A stretch of DNA of 13,633 nucleotides, taken from positions 1-13,633 of the forward strand of contig JAEDGC010000044.1 in NCBI GenBank assembly GCA_016297695.1, given 5' to 3'. Of the stretch, positions 13,454 to 13,633 are shown piece after piece. The position numbers and the translations under genes are program-made. The notes beneath the pieces were generated by a model. It worked only from the letters and a program-made list of their open reading frames with translations, had not been told where the DNA came from and made no database searches. Source of the DNA: Bacilli bacterium. GTDB taxonomy: Bacteria > Bacillota_I > Bacilli_A > RF39 > UBA660. Position 1 is the first letter of the stretch. Each line of letters starts with the position of its first letter.

Positions 13454-13483
13454 AAAAGATTGTCAGTAATGACAGTCTTTTTT
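13454..13483 (+). terminator. Intrinsic terminator
   Basis: AAAAGATTGTCA pairs with TGACAGTCTTTT (12 bp with one G-U, loop GTAA), followed by further T residues. It ends the 87-aa gene transcript. Confidence 0.85.
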
Positions 13484-13502
13484 GTACGACAAGCAGTTAT
13501 AC

Positions 13503-13537
13503 AAATAGATTAGTTCAGTGCAACTAATCTATTTTTT
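13503..13537. terminator. Second terminator at the right end
   Basis: AAATAGATTAGTT / AACTAATCTATTT (13-bp stem, loop CAGTGC) with six Ts on the plus strand. On the minus strand A/T tracts also allow termination of a gene entering from the right edge. From 13538 to the window end I see nothing further. Confidence 0.8.
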
Positions 13538-13633
13538 ATAAGAATTATAAACGAATTAAATGCAATTATTTTTTTATTATGATTTTTGTCAAGACATAGT
13601 GAACTAAAAATACAAAGCAAAATAATCGTCAAT

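Noticed and set aside
13538..13633. Possible right-end attachment site
   Set aside because: By eye no match to the 2479-2609 repeats; the element end probably lies outside the window.

Overview
This is a very AT-rich window with ATG/GTG/TTG starts, strong AGGAGG-type ribosome binding sites, short intrinsic terminators and tightly packed small operons. TGA is used as a stop and tryptophan is TGG, so the code is the standard bacterial one. This fits a low-GC Bacillota (Firmicutes) genome; I cannot name a genus. No tRNA, rRNA, CRISPR array or complete insertion sequence is visible.

Left part (1-2600): a minus-strand operon of three hydrolases acts on nucleotides or nucleosides: nucleoside hydrolase, HAD-type 5'-nucleotidase and HD-domain phosphohydrolase. 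It has its own promoter and terminator, and a perfect 44-bp duplication at its 3' end. It is followed by what looks like the broken 3' end of a SEC-C-motif gene. That may mark the chromosome side of an integration junction.

Middle (about 2590-7060): the core of an integrative element on the minus strand, transcribed toward the left end. The order of transcription is small leader ORF, replication-initiator-like protein, second small ORF, DnaB/RecA-like protein, excisionase and tyrosine integrase. Genes overlap or abut, and both small ORFs overlap the next start by 14 nt, which points to translational coupling. The DnaB-like protein lacks the Walker A lysine and the usual catalytic glutamate. 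The region upstream of rep is strand-skewed, carries ACCACC repeats and a terminator-like hairpin, and may be an origin or attenuated leader.

Right part (7200-13537): separately promoted cargo genes, mostly insulated by terminators. They are a double-HTH protein resembling the DNA-binding half of an IS630/Tc1 transposase, a small serine recombinase, a PD-(D/E)XK nuclease-like protein and an unknown 145-aa protein. Next come a membrane-anchored papain-type cysteine peptidase in an operon with a two-TM protein, a divergent XRE-type regulator and three unknown proteins. Many of these genes start with TTG or GTG.

No relaxase, type IV secretion gene or far-end attachment site is seen, so the element probably continues past the right edge. 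The least familiar parts are the predicted pseudo-ATPase with its coupled leader ORFs and the membrane peptidase / two-TM / XRE module.
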